Source: Legionellales bacterium (GTDB taxonomy: Bacteria > Pseudomonadota > Gammaproteobacteria > Berkiellales > Berkiellaceae). From it: a DNA stretch of 10,899 nt. The notes under the pieces were generated by a model, which saw nothing but the letters and a program-made list of their open reading frames with translations, did no database searches and was not told where the DNA came from. Location of the stretch: contig JAHFQF010000065.1 in assembly GCA_023266435.1 (NCBI GenBank), positions 1-10,899 on the forward strand, read 5' to 3'. Positions 1-6,701 of the stretch are shown one piece after another (position 1 is the first letter of the stretch; each line of letters opens with the position of its first letter). The position numbers and the translations under genes were made by a program.

Positions 1-695
1 CCCATATAGATTGGCACGTCTTGCATGGTACAGCCATGATGTAAGAGGGCACCTTTGCCACCAGGACCTAAGACACCTAAGCCATGTGCGTCGTCTACGA
101 CTAAGAGTGCATTGTGTGCGCGTGCGATGTCTTTGAGTACGCTGAGGGGAGCAATTTCTCCATCCATGCTGTATACGCCTTCCACGACGATGAGCGGCGG
201 TCTCTCGCTTGGGTGTCGCACTAACAAGCGTTGCAGATGTGCTAGGTCTTGATGATGAAAACGAAAGTAAGGGCTTCCGCTTAATTGTGCGCCGTCTAAG
301 ATTGAGGCATGTACGCGTTTATCCAGAAAGAGATGTGTTTTTTCTCCAAAGCATTGTAGGATGGCTTGATTAGCAAGATAGCCATTCGCAAACAAAGTCA
401 CATAGGGTACTTGGAGAGTTTGAGCGATGGTTTGTTCCGCTTCGGCATGTAAACGATGATAGCCGATGATTTGTGCCGATCCGCCGCTGCTTAAGCCGTA
501 CGCAGATATGGCTTCAATGGCTGCTGCCAGCAAGCGTGGGTGTTTAGAAAACCCCAAGTAATCATTACTACAAAAGTTTAAGAGAGTTTGATTATCTAGT
601 GTAATGAGTGGACCCAGATCACTTTGCAGGGTACTTAACTGTCGTGTTAAACCCGCTTTGTGTTGTTGCTGTAATCTCTGGTAAAATGCTTGCAT
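1..695 (-). CDS. bioF: 8-amino-7-oxononanoate synthase (BioF), 3'-truncated by window edge
   Basis: PLP-dependent enzyme that condenses pimeloyl-ACP (or pimeloyl-CoA) with L-alanine to give 8-amino-7-oxononanoate, the first step of biotin ring assembly, in the cytoplasm. The first 231 residues are present, about 60% of the usual ~385. Visible family motifs are NFCSNDYLGF (residues 40-49), the glycine-rich SSGGSAQIIGYHRLH (69-83), DKRVHASILDGA (125-136), VVEGVYSMDGEIAPL (170-184) and the PLP-ring-binding VVDDAHGLGVLG (199-210). The catalytic Schiff-base lysine lies just beyond the edge, so activity cannot be judged. The loop reads YGLSSGGS where E. coli has YGVGSGGS, and HAEAE replaces the usual HxxLE; both are small departures. 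The ATG at 695 gives the normal BioF N-terminus (MQAFYQRLQQ), but no strong Shine-Dalgarno is visible. It is divergent from sdhE, 51 bp away. The family call is firm. Confidence 0.95.
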   Translation of the reverse strand, partial: MQAFYQRLQQQHKAGLTRQLSTLQSDLGPLITLDNQTLLNFCSNDYLGFSKHPRLLAAAIEAISAYGLSSGGSAQIIGYHRLHAEAEQTIAQTLQVPYVTLFANGYLANQAILQCFGEKTHLFLDKRVHASILDGAQLSGSPYFRFHHQDLAHLQRLLVRHPSERPPLIVVEGVYSMDGEIAPLSVLKDIARAHNALLVVDDAHGLGVLGPGGKGALLHHGCTMQDVPIYM

Positions 696-713
696 GCACA
701 GGAGTCCAATCTT

Positions 714-742
714 TTGACTCGAATTGTAACGGAATCTAAACT
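714..742 (+). promoter_or_regulatory. Candidate sigma70 promoter for sdhE-ygfX
   Basis: TTGACT (714-719, 5 of 6) is followed at exactly 17 bp by TAAACT (737-742, 4 of 6). The start point would fall at about 749, practically on the proposed sdhE ATG (747). Either the message is nearly leaderless or the match is fortuitous and the real promoter lies further upstream inside bioF. It interleaves with the candidate bioF promoter on the other strand. Confidence 0.2.
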
Positions 743-752
743 AATTATGCAA
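723..752 (-). promoter_or_regulatory. Candidate sigma70 promoter for bioF
   Basis: On the minus strand TACAAT (728 to 723, 5 of 6 matches to the -10 consensus) is preceded at 18 bp by TTGCAT (752 to 747, 3 of 6, with the TTG core intact). Transcription would begin near 716 and give a leader of about 20 nt before the bioF ATG at 695. The -35 part lies over the sdhE start codon. Judged by eye only. Confidence 0.3.
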
Positions 753-1013
753 GCTGAAAAACTCATTCGTGCCCAAATTCGCTGGCGGTGCAGACGTGGT
801 ATGTTAGAGTGTGATTTGTTCCTGATCGCTTTCTTTGACGCCTGCTTTGATGAGCTCACTGAAGAAGAGCAAGAGACTTTTGTTGAACTCTTAGACTCGC
901 CTGATCCAGAGCTGCTTGCTTGGTTAATGGGGCATGATAAGCCACAAGATCAAGCCTTTCAGGCTATGATTCAGAAAATCCGTAGCTTCAAATACAATCG
1001 GCAATGCGATTAA
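747..1013 (+). CDS. sdhE: FAD assembly factor SdhE (CptB/YgfY family)
   Basis: Small cytoplasmic protein that promotes covalent attachment of FAD to the SdhA flavoprotein of succinate dehydrogenase (and to fumarate reductase where present). From the ATG at 747 it is 88 aa, the same length as E. coli SdhE. It carries the defining stretch IRWRCRRGMLECDLFL, which includes the RGxxE motif that contacts the flavoprotein, followed by FFDACFDELTEEE, LLDSPDPELLAWLMG and an alpha-helical tail. The frame stays open upstream to a TTG at 690, but that longer form would add 19 unconserved residues and reach into the bioF start. A GGA at 731-733 is the only, weak, ribosome-binding candidate. The next gene overlaps its end by 10 bp. 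The pair was formerly named cptB/cptA and proposed as a toxin-antitoxin system; SdhE is now understood as the flavinylation factor. Confidence 0.9.
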   Translation: MQAEKLIRAQIRWRCRRGMLECDLFLIAFFDACFDELTEEEQETFVELLDSPDPELLAWLMGHDKPQDQAFQAMIQKIRSFKYNRQCD

Positions 1014-1396
1014 TCCCTTCTGTTTTTTTATCCATTTTATTGGGTTTTCTGGGTATTTGTATTTTTGTTGCACTGATGCTGGTACTGCCGCTGTGGCTAG
1101 TCTTGCTCTTGGGGTATATGCTGAGCCGTCAGTGGAAAAAAACGCAGTCCTGGTTTCGCGAGAAAACTTTGTGTGTACACACTGTAGGACAGGCACAATG
1201 GACAGAGGCTGGTGTGCAGCGTGAGTTTCATGTGGGACCCCAGACATTAATTACCCCTTTCTTGATTATTTTACAATGTCAGTCCCTATTAAGCCGAAAA
1301 ACTACATTTAAATGGATTGCTTGTGATAGCTGTACACCACAAGATTTTCGCATGCTGACTTTAAAGCTTAAACAAATTCTGTCAAAGTGCGGATAA
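1004..1396 (+). CDS. ygfX: YgfX (CptA) family inner-membrane protein
   Basis: 130-aa protein with a hydrophobic N-terminal hairpin (about residues 6-25 and 27-41, two membrane passes), then a basic stretch (SRQWKKTQSWFREK) and a mainly beta C-terminal cytoplasmic domain. Length, topology and the final segment KWIACDSCTPQDFRML followed by an LKQIL helix parallel E. coli YgfX (W-x-A-x-DSM...EWRDLRRIL). Its position immediately after sdhE, overlapping it by 10 bp, is the usual sdhE-ygfX arrangement and supports the call, because sequence identity is low. In E. coli YgfX was described as affecting FtsZ and MreB and as a partner of SdhE; its biochemical function is unsettled. Translation is probably coupled to sdhE. 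Its last 29 bp overlap the end of nadB on the other strand. Confidence 0.75.
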   Translation: MRLIPSVFLSILLGFLGICIFVALMLVLPLWLVLLLGYMLSRQWKKTQSWFREKTLCVHTVGQAQWTEAGVQREFHVGPQTLITPFLIILQCQSLLSRKTTFKWIACDSCTPQDFRMLTLKLKQILSKCG

Positions 1397-2978
1397 CTAG
1401 TGGATTGAGAACTGTTGGTTTTAAAAAAGCAGCAGAAGAGTGAGGGTAGTCGGTATTATAGTGCAAACCACGGCTTTCTTTGCGTAATAAAGCAGAAATA
1501 ATAATCAGCTGTGCGACATCCACTAGATTACGTAACTCCAGCAGATCGGGTGTGACTCGATAGCGCCAATAGTATTCTGAAATTTCTTTTTTCAACAATT
1601 GTACGCGATGGTAAGCACGTTGTAAGCGTTTGGTTGTACGTACAATCCCCACATAGTCCCACATAAAACGACGCAACTCTTCCCAGTTGTGAGTAATGAC
1701 TACGCGTTCATCTGGATCACAGGTTTGGCTTTCATCCCAGTGCGCAACAGGTTGGTTAGGCATCGGAGATTGAATAACGGTTTGAATTTTACCATGGGCC
1801 AGGTAGGCAGAGGACAGGCATTCGAGTAATGAGTTGCTGGCCATGCGGTTGGCACCATGTAATCCCGTATAAGCCGTTTCTCCAATCGCAAAGAGTCTAG
1901 GAATGTCTGTTTGCCCATAAATATCTGTTTGAATTCCGCCACAAGTATAATGCGCGGCAGGGACAATAGGCAGGCGTTCTTTGGTCATATCAATGCCGTA
2001 TTGTAAGCATTGTTCGTACAGGGTAGGGAATCTTTCCTGAATAAATTGTTTGGATTTGTGGCTGATGTCTAAATACAAACAAGGTACACCCAAGCGCTTC
2101 ATTTCATGGTCGATGGCGCGAGCAACAATGTCACGCGGAGCGAGCTCTGCTTGCGGATGAAACTTTTGCATAAACCGTTGACCATCCGGAGTTAACAAAA
2201 ATCCCCCTTCACCACGAATGGCTTCGGTCAATAATAAAGTTTTTGCTTGAGGGTGGTACAAGCAGGTCGGGTGAAATTGATTAAATTCCATATTAGCGAC
2301 AGAGCAACCAGCGCGCCAAGCCATGGCAATCCCATCACCACTGGCCACATCAGGGTTGGTGTTATACAAATACACACGACTTGCGCCCCCAGTAGCAAGC
2401 ACAGTACAAGGTGCTAATAACGCAGTGATTTGTTCAGTCTGGCAATTTTGTAAATAAACGCCTTGCACAAAATGGTGCTCGGGTTGATGTTTATTTGCAA
2501 CGATCAAGTCAATGGCAATGGTGTGTGGAAAGATGGTGATCTGAGGATGTGCGAGTACATGCTCAATGAGTGTGGTTTGTATTGCTTTGCCAGTTGCGTC
2601 GTGCGCATGCACAATCCGGCGTTTCCCATGCCCCCCTTCGCGGGTCAAATCATACTGGGTTTGAGTGTCATTTTTACAGAAGTTGACCCCTAACGTATCG
2701 AGCCATTGAATCATTTCCGGCGCCAGCTTTACGATAGGCTCAACCGCGTTGGGATCACACAGATCTGCACCCGCAATCAAAGTATCTTGGCAATGCTCTG
2801 TAAACGAATCCTGAGTATCCAATACAGCAGCTATTCCCCCTTGTGCCCAATAGCTGGCACCTGAGGCAAGCTCAGTTTTACTAATTACCGCAACACGTGC
2901 ATATGCAGCCAGTCGTAAGGCCAAACTTAAGCCAGCCGTGCCGCTGCCGATAATAATAACATCATACTGATGCGCCAT
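1368..2978 (-). CDS. nadB: L-aspartate oxidase (NadB)
   Basis: Flavoprotein that oxidises L-aspartate to iminoaspartate, the first step of de novo NAD synthesis; NadA then makes quinolinate. From the ATG at 2978 it is 536 aa (E. coli 540). In order: FAD dinucleotide-binding VIIIGSGTAGLSLALRLA (residues 7-24), SGASYWAQGGIAAVL, TREGGHGKRRIVHAHDATGK, LATGGASRVYLYNTNPDVAS, FNQFHPTCLYHP, LLTEAIRGEGG, PAAHYTCGGIQTD and FAIGETAYTGLHGANRMASN, then the C-terminal helical domain (MWDYVGIVRTTKRL). The AQGG loop lacks the histidine that carries covalent FAD in SdhA, as expected for NadB. The frame extends to a TTG at 3014, but the ATG at 2978 has an AGGA 5 nt upstream and the family N-terminus (MAHQYDVIIIG). 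Divergent from rpoE; tail-to-tail with ygfX. Confidence 0.96.
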   Translation of the reverse strand: MAHQYDVIIIGSGTAGLSLALRLAAYARVAVISKTELASGASYWAQGGIAAVLDTQDSFTEHCQDTLIAGADLCDPNAVEPIVKLAPEMIQWLDTLGVNFCKNDTQTQYDLTREGGHGKRRIVHAHDATGKAIQTTLIEHVLAHPQITIFPHTIAIDLIVANKHQPEHHFVQGVYLQNCQTEQITALLAPCTVLATGGASRVYLYNTNPDVASGDGIAMAWRAGCSVANMEFNQFHPTCLYHPQAKTLLLTEAIRGEGGFLLTPDGQRFMQKFHPQAELAPRDIVARAIDHEMKRLGVPCLYLDISHKSKQFIQERFPTLYEQCLQYGIDMTKERLPIVPAAHYTCGGIQTDIYGQTDIPRLFAIGETAYTGLHGANRMASNSLLECLSSAYLAHGKIQTVIQSPMPNQPVAHWDESQTCDPDERVVITHNWEELRRFMWDYVGIVRTTKRLQRAYHRVQLLKKEISEYYWRYRVTPDLLELRNLVDVAQLIIISALLRKESRGLHYNTDYPHSSAAFLKPTVLNPLVIRTLTEFV

Positions 2979-3024
2979 AGGGATCCTAGGTCTGTGATAG
3001 GTAGGATGCGTCAAAATTACTTTG

Positions 3025-3053
3025 ATTGTAAATGAGTTGATATTTTATGGCAA
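3025..3053 (-). promoter_or_regulatory. Probable sigma70 promoter of nadB
   Basis: On the minus strand TTGCCA (3053 to 3048, 5 of 6) and TACAAT (3030 to 3025, 5 of 6) are separated by exactly 17 bp. Transcription would start near 3018, leaving about 40 nt of leader before the nadB ATG at 2978. The -35 box lies on the first codons of rpoE (ATG 3047-3049). No NadR- or NrtR-type operator was recognised beside it. Confidence 0.55.
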
Positions 3054-3685
3054 ATGAACCCCACGATCGGGCGAGTGAAGCCCAAGAGCCGGAAGACATG
3101 GATGCATTTTTGGTGCAGCAAGTCCAGCGAGGCTATAAAGACGCTTATAACTTATTGGTGATTCGGCATCAATACAAAGTATTTAACATTATCTCCCGGT
3201 ACGTCAAAGATCCCTCTGAGGCTAAAGATGTGGCTCAGGAGGCATTTATCCGTGCTTATCGTGCATTGGCTAAATTTCGTGGTGACAGTGCCTTTTATAC
3301 CTGGTTATACCGCATTGTAGTCAATACTGCGAAAAATCATTTGATGCAGCAGGGCAGGCAATTGGCCGACACTTATGAGCTGCATGACATCGAAATACAG
3401 ATGGATAAACTAGAGTATACAGAGCGGGTTACACCAGAAACCTTATTACAAAAAGATGAATTAGAGCAGCAAGTGTATGCGGTCATTGATCAATTGCCAG
3501 ACGATCTCAAAACTGCCTTAACTTTAAGAGAAATTGATGGGCTGACTTATGATGAGATCGCAGAAGTCATGTTGTGTCCAGTAGGGACTGTGCGTTCACG
3601 CATTTATCGAGCACGTGAGGCCATTGAGGCAAATTTAGTCACAGGTCATAGAAAAGGAAAAGGACATGGAAACCACAGCTATTAA
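3047..3685 (+). CDS. rpoE: ECF sigma factor RpoE (sigma-24, AlgU family)
   Basis: Extracytoplasmic-function sigma factor that directs RNA polymerase to envelope-stress promoters. It is 212 aa, against about 191 for E. coli. Region 2 is nearly that of E. coli RpoE: SRYVKDPSEAKDVAQEAFI, RAYRALAKFRGDSAFYTWLY, RIVVNTAKNHL. Region 4 has LPDDLKTALTLREIDGLTYD and the helix-turn-helix EIAEVMLCPVGTVRSRIYRA followed by REAI. The extra length is an acidic N-terminal tail of about 18 residues and a basic, His/Gly-rich C-terminus (GHRKGKGHGNHSY). An internal ATG at 3098 (MDAFLVQQVQRG) would give the E. coli-like N-terminus and could be the true start; upstream of 3047 only a weak GAG is seen. The gene overlaps the following anti-sigma gene by 20 bp, the usual coupling of sigma and anti-sigma. 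No sigma-E type autoregulatory promoter was found upstream. Confidence 0.95.
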   Translation: MANEPHDRASEAQEPEDMDAFLVQQVQRGYKDAYNLLVIRHQYKVFNIISRYVKDPSEAKDVAQEAFIRAYRALAKFRGDSAFYTWLYRIVVNTAKNHLMQQGRQLADTYELHDIEIQMDKLEYTERVTPETLLQKDELEQQVYAVIDQLPDDLKTALTLREIDGLTYDEIAEVMLCPVGTVRSRIYRAREAIEANLVTGHRKGKGHGNHSY

Positions 3686-3995
3686 GAAATCGAGTTTGAT
3701 TATTCAGCGCATGATAGACAATGAAGCATTGACTCAAGCTGATAAACAGTTATTGCTTGCTTTGGCAAATGATCCTTTGTTTTGTCAAAAATTTGCTTTA
3801 CATCAAGCCTGTGCGGATCAATTTCAAGGCATTGCGAGTTCAATGGCCACGGTAGATTTATACGAGTGGGTTGCGCATGCTTTAGGAAATCTGGCCAATT
3901 TCATGGCAGAGAAGCACGAAGATTTTGAGCATAAGATTTTAGATGTTTGCTATAAAAAGCCTGATGCTTGGGCTTCCCTGAAAAAGCAGTCTTAA
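3666..3995 (+). CDS. rseA: Short RseA/MucA-like anti-sigma factor without membrane segment
   Basis: 109-aa protein that overlaps the end of rpoE by 20 bp, in the position of rseA. Residues about 12-73 (start SLIIQRMIDNEALTQADKQL, then ALANDPLFCQKFALHQACAD and later VDLYEWVAHAL) resemble the N-terminal sigma-binding domain of RseA: a short helix with M-D-x-E, a helix ending before N/DP, a helix containing H, and a D-L-x-x-x-V-x-x-AL end. E. coli RseA is 216 aa and continues into a membrane helix and a periplasmic domain that binds RseB and is cut by DegS and RseP. Here no hydrophobic stretch long enough to span a membrane exists, and the protein ends in a charged helix (MAEKHEDFEHK) with the tail KKQS. 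A good AAGGA lies 7 nt before the ATG. The role as RpoE antagonist is inferred from position and weak similarity. Confidence 0.65.
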   Translation: METTAIKKSSLIIQRMIDNEALTQADKQLLLALANDPLFCQKFALHQACADQFQGIASSMATVDLYEWVAHALGNLANFMAEKHEDFEHKILDVCYKKPDAWASLKKQS

Positions 3996-4053
3996 CGCTT
4001 TGCGAGTTGATTTACGGTCTGGTTCTCATGAAAATGTAATCCATCCTATCTAG

Positions 4054-4083
4054 TTGGCGGCTATCCGCTACTCCTGTTACAAT
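4054..4083 (+). promoter_or_regulatory. Probable sigma70 promoter of the lepA operon
   Basis: TTGGCG (4054-4059, 4 of 6) and TACAAT (4078-4083, 5 of 6) are 18 bp apart. The expected start near 4090 gives a leader of about 25 nt before the lepA ATG at 4115. No good Shine-Dalgarno is visible in that leader (GTTAGTTAGAAA precedes the ATG). The promoter would let lepA and downstream genes be transcribed independently of rpoE. Confidence 0.5.
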
Positions 4084-4114
4084 AGGCGCAAGTAAACGCA
4101 CCGTTAGTTAGAAA

Positions 4115-5908
4115 ATGAACAATATTAGAAATTTTTCTGTTATAGCCCATATCGATCATGGAAAATCCACTTTATCTGACCGTTTTATTCAGCATTGCGG
4201 TGGTTTGAGTGATCGGGAGATGGAATCGCAAGTCTTAGACTCCATGGATTTAGAGCGTGAGCGTGGTATTACCATCAAAGCGCAGAGCGTGACACTGAAC
4301 TTTAAGTCTAAAAATGGGCAAGTTTACCAACTAAACTTCATTGATACACCCGGCCATGTGGACTTTGCTTATGAGGTTTCACGCTCGTTGGCTGCCTGCG
4401 AAGGAGCACTCTTGGTGGTTGATGCTGCTCAGGGTGTAGAAGCTCAAACAGTCGCCAATTGCTACACTGCCATTGAGCAAGGCTTAGAAGTACTGCCTGT
4501 ACTCAATAAAATCGACTTACCCCAAGCCGAGCCTGAGCGTGTTAAAAAAGAAATTGAAGAAATCATTGGTATTAAAGCCAGTCACGCATTAGAGGTGAGT
4601 GCCAAAACAGGATTGGGTGTAGCGGATTTATTAGAAGCGCTCGTTGAATACATTCCTCCCCCAATTGGCGATGTCAACGCGCCACTACAGGCATTGATCG
4701 TGGATTCTTGGTTTGATAGTTACTTAGGCGTTGTAGTCTTAGTTCGTATTAAAAACGGGACTTTACGCATCGGTGACAAAATCAAAGCCATGACCATCGG
4801 TGCCTCGCATCAGATCACTGATCTGGGGGTATTTACGCCCAAGCGTCTGGCGCAACAAGAATTAAAAGCGGGTGAAGTAGGGTATTTGATTGCTGCGATC
4901 AAAGACATTCACGGCGCGCCAGTAGGGGATACCCTGACACATGTAGGCAGACCTGCAGAATCTGCATTACCTGGGTTTACCAGAGTACAACCTAAAGTAT
5001 ATGCGGGGATGTTTCCGGTCAATTCAGAAGATTTTGAACCGTTTCGTGAAGCCTTGGCGAAGTTGAGTCTCAACGATGCGTCTTTATTTTATGAACCTGA
5101 AAATTCCGGCGCATTGGGTTTTGGCTTTCGCTGTGGTTTCTTAGGCTTGCTGCACATGGACATTATCCAGGAGCGCTTAGAGCGTGAGTATGATTTAGAT
5201 CTGATCACAACAGCACCTACTGTAGTTTATGAAATCACCACCCGTGATGGAAAGGTTTTGCACATCGATAACCCCAGTCATTTACCGCCATTGAACTCCA
5301 TTGAAACCATGAGTGAGCCCATTGTAGAGGCTAATATTTTGGTACCACAAGAGTATGTGGGTAATGTGATCACGCTGTGCATTGAAAAGCGTGGTGTGCA
5401 GATGAAAATGCAATATTTGGGATCACAAGTAGCACTCACGTATGAAATGCCAATGGCCGAAGTGGTCTTAGACTTTTTTGATAAGCTCAAATCCACCAGC
5501 CGTGGATATGCCTCATTGGATTATCATTTTACGCACTTTCAACCGGCGGACTTGGTCAAGTTAGACATTTTGTTAAACAGTGAAAAAGTCGATGCTTTGT
5601 CTATGATCATTCACCGTCAAAATTCCGAGTACAGAGGACGAGAAATTGCCCGGGTCATGAAGGAATTGATTCCACGGCAGATGTTTGACGTGGCGATTCA
5701 ATCTGCCATTGGAGCCAATGTCATTGCACGAACCACTGTCAAAGCACTGCGTAAAAACGTGATTGCAAAGTGTTATGGTGGTGACGTTTCTCGTAAACGC
5801 AAACTGTTAGATAAACAAAAGAAAGGTAAAAAACGCATGAAGCAAGTGGGGCGAGTGGAAGTTCCCCAAGAAGCGTTTTTGGCAATACTCAAAGTGGATA
5901 AGGATTAA
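4115..5908 (+). CDS. lepA: Elongation factor 4 (LepA), translational GTPase
   Basis: Ribosome-associated GTPase related to EF-G, implicated in back-translocation, in translation under ionic stress and in 30S assembly. It is 597 aa (E. coli 599). GTPase motifs: G1 AHIDHGKST (residues 11-19), G2 ERGIT (49-53), G3 DTPGH (77-81), G4 NKID (131-134), and G5 in SAKTG shortly after. Domain II contains SWFDSYLGVVVLVRIKNG. Domain III contains the LSLNDASLFYEPENSGALGF region, and domain V ends with SIETMSEPIVEANILVPQEY. The LepA-specific C-terminal domain follows: the IPRQMFDVAIQSAIGANVIA segment and the basic KCYGGDVSRKRKLLDKQKKG segment. The gene is complete with nothing missing. It heads a rightward operon; lepB starts 5 bp after its stop. 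Confidence 0.98.
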   Translation: MNNIRNFSVIAHIDHGKSTLSDRFIQHCGGLSDREMESQVLDSMDLERERGITIKAQSVTLNFKSKNGQVYQLNFIDTPGHVDFAYEVSRSLAACEGALLVVDAAQGVEAQTVANCYTAIEQGLEVLPVLNKIDLPQAEPERVKKEIEEIIGIKASHALEVSAKTGLGVADLLEALVEYIPPPIGDVNAPLQALIVDSWFDSYLGVVVLVRIKNGTLRIGDKIKAMTIGASHQITDLGVFTPKRLAQQELKAGEVGYLIAAIKDIHGAPVGDTLTHVGRPAESALPGFTRVQPKVYAGMFPVNSEDFEPFREALAKLSLNDASLFYEPENSGALGFGFRCGFLGLLHMDIIQERLEREYDLDLITTAPTVVYEITTRDGKVLHIDNPSHLPPLNSIETMSEPIVEANILVPQEYVGNVITLCIEKRGVQMKMQYLGSQVALTYEMPMAEVVLDFFDKLKSTSRGYASLDYHFTHFQPADLVKLDILLNSEKVDALSMIIHRQNSEYRGREIARVMKELIPRQMFDVAIQSAIGANVIARTTVKALRKNVIAKCYGGDVSRKRKLLDKQKKGKKRMKQVGRVEVPQEAFLAILKVDKD

Positions 5909-5913
5909 TCACG

Positions 5914-6681
5914 ATGCCAATACCCATGACTTTCGCTACCATCTTAACGCTCGCTACGCTCACGACGGGGCTCTTTTGGCTGTATGATAAAGCGTATTGG
6001 AGCAGAAAAAATAAAACCGAAAAGCCGATGTGGTTAGAAACCTTCAGTGGGCTTTTTTCTGTGCTATTGATTGTATTTGTCATTCGCTCTTTTCTGTATG
6101 AGCCTTTTCGCATTCCTTCTGGATCAATGAAGCCAGGGTTATTAGAGGGCGATTTTATTTTAGTGAACAAATACACCTACGGACTACGTCTCCCAGTGCT
6201 TGGCACTAAAATTGTTGGCAATGGTATGCCTGCACGTGGTGATGTGATGGTATTTCATTATCCCCTAAATCCTTCGGAAGATTTTATTAAGCGCGTGATT
6301 GGTTTGCCGGGTGATACGATTCAGTATCGTGACAAAACCATTTATGTGAATGGCCAAGCAGTCAGCCAGGAAGGCTCTGTAGAAGACATTGACGTAGATA
6401 TTCAAGGTCCTGTACATCGCGTCTATCGAAAACAGGAAACCTTAGATAATCGCAACTATGCTATCTTTGTTGATCCGAATTACCTGGGCCAAGAGCTAGA
6501 AACCACGGTGCCTCCGGGGCATTATTTTATGATGGGTGATAACCGAGATCACAGTGGGGACTCTAGAAAGTGGGGATTTTTACCGGAGCAAAACATCGTT
6601 GGTAAAGCGGTGATGGTGTGGTTAAGTTGGGATCCCATTACACACACATTTCGCAGACAAAGGATTGGACAGTCTATTTAG
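5914..6681 (+). CDS. lepB: Signal peptidase I (LepB)
   Basis: Inner-membrane serine protease with a Ser/Lys dyad that removes signal peptides from exported preproteins on the periplasmic side. It is 255 aa, shorter than E. coli LepB (324) but typical of many gammaproteobacteria. There are two membrane helices, about residues 5-24 and 43-61, separated by a basic cytoplasmic loop (YWSRKNKTEK). Box B is RIPSGSMKPGLLEGD with nucleophile Ser71, box D is DFIKRVIGLPGD with general base Lys126, and box E is GDNRDHSGDSR (208-218). An AAGGA at the end of lepA, 10 nt ahead of the ATG, serves as ribosome-binding site, so the two genes are closely coupled. The start is fixed by the first membrane helix and this site. 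Confidence 0.97.
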   Translation: MPIPMTFATILTLATLTTGLFWLYDKAYWSRKNKTEKPMWLETFSGLFSVLLIVFVIRSFLYEPFRIPSGSMKPGLLEGDFILVNKYTYGLRLPVLGTKIVGNGMPARGDVMVFHYPLNPSEDFIKRVIGLPGDTIQYRDKTIYVNGQAVSQEGSVEDIDVDIQGPVHRVYRKQETLDNRNYAIFVDPNYLGQELETTVPPGHYFMMGDNRDHSGDSRKWGFLPEQNIVGKAVMVWLSWDPITHTFRRQRIGQSI

Positions 6682-6701
6682 AGCTAAGGAGAGCAAAGGA
6701 T

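Noticed and set aside
924..1247. 107-codon open frame antisense to sdhE and ygfX
   Set aside because: Both underlying genes have family features on the plus strand; the antisense translation has no motif, ribosome-binding site or plausible composition.
747..1396. sdhE-ygfX as a toxin-antitoxin system
   Set aside because: The older cptB/cptA proposal exists, but the RGxxE motif and established SdhE function make succinate dehydrogenase flavinylation the better reading.
2979..3014. Upstream TTG start for nadB adding 12 residues
   Set aside because: The ATG at 2978 has an AGGA at proper spacing and gives the conserved NadB N-terminus; the added residues are not family-like.
2900..3046. Sigma-E autoregulatory promoter upstream of rpoE
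   Set aside because: A TCAAA-like -10 occurs at 3011-3015, but no GGAACTT-like -35 lies 16 bp before it; the nearest AAACTT lacks a matching -10.
4057..4068. GCGG-CTAT-CCGC hairpin as terminator after rseA
   Set aside because: The stem is only 4 bp, no T-run follows, and it lies inside the probable lepA promoter.
6618..6701. Longer DUF4845 start (GTG at 6618) within lepB
   Set aside because: It would place a polar segment ahead of the membrane helix and overlap lepB by 64 bp; the ATG at 6702 has strong ribosome-binding sequences.
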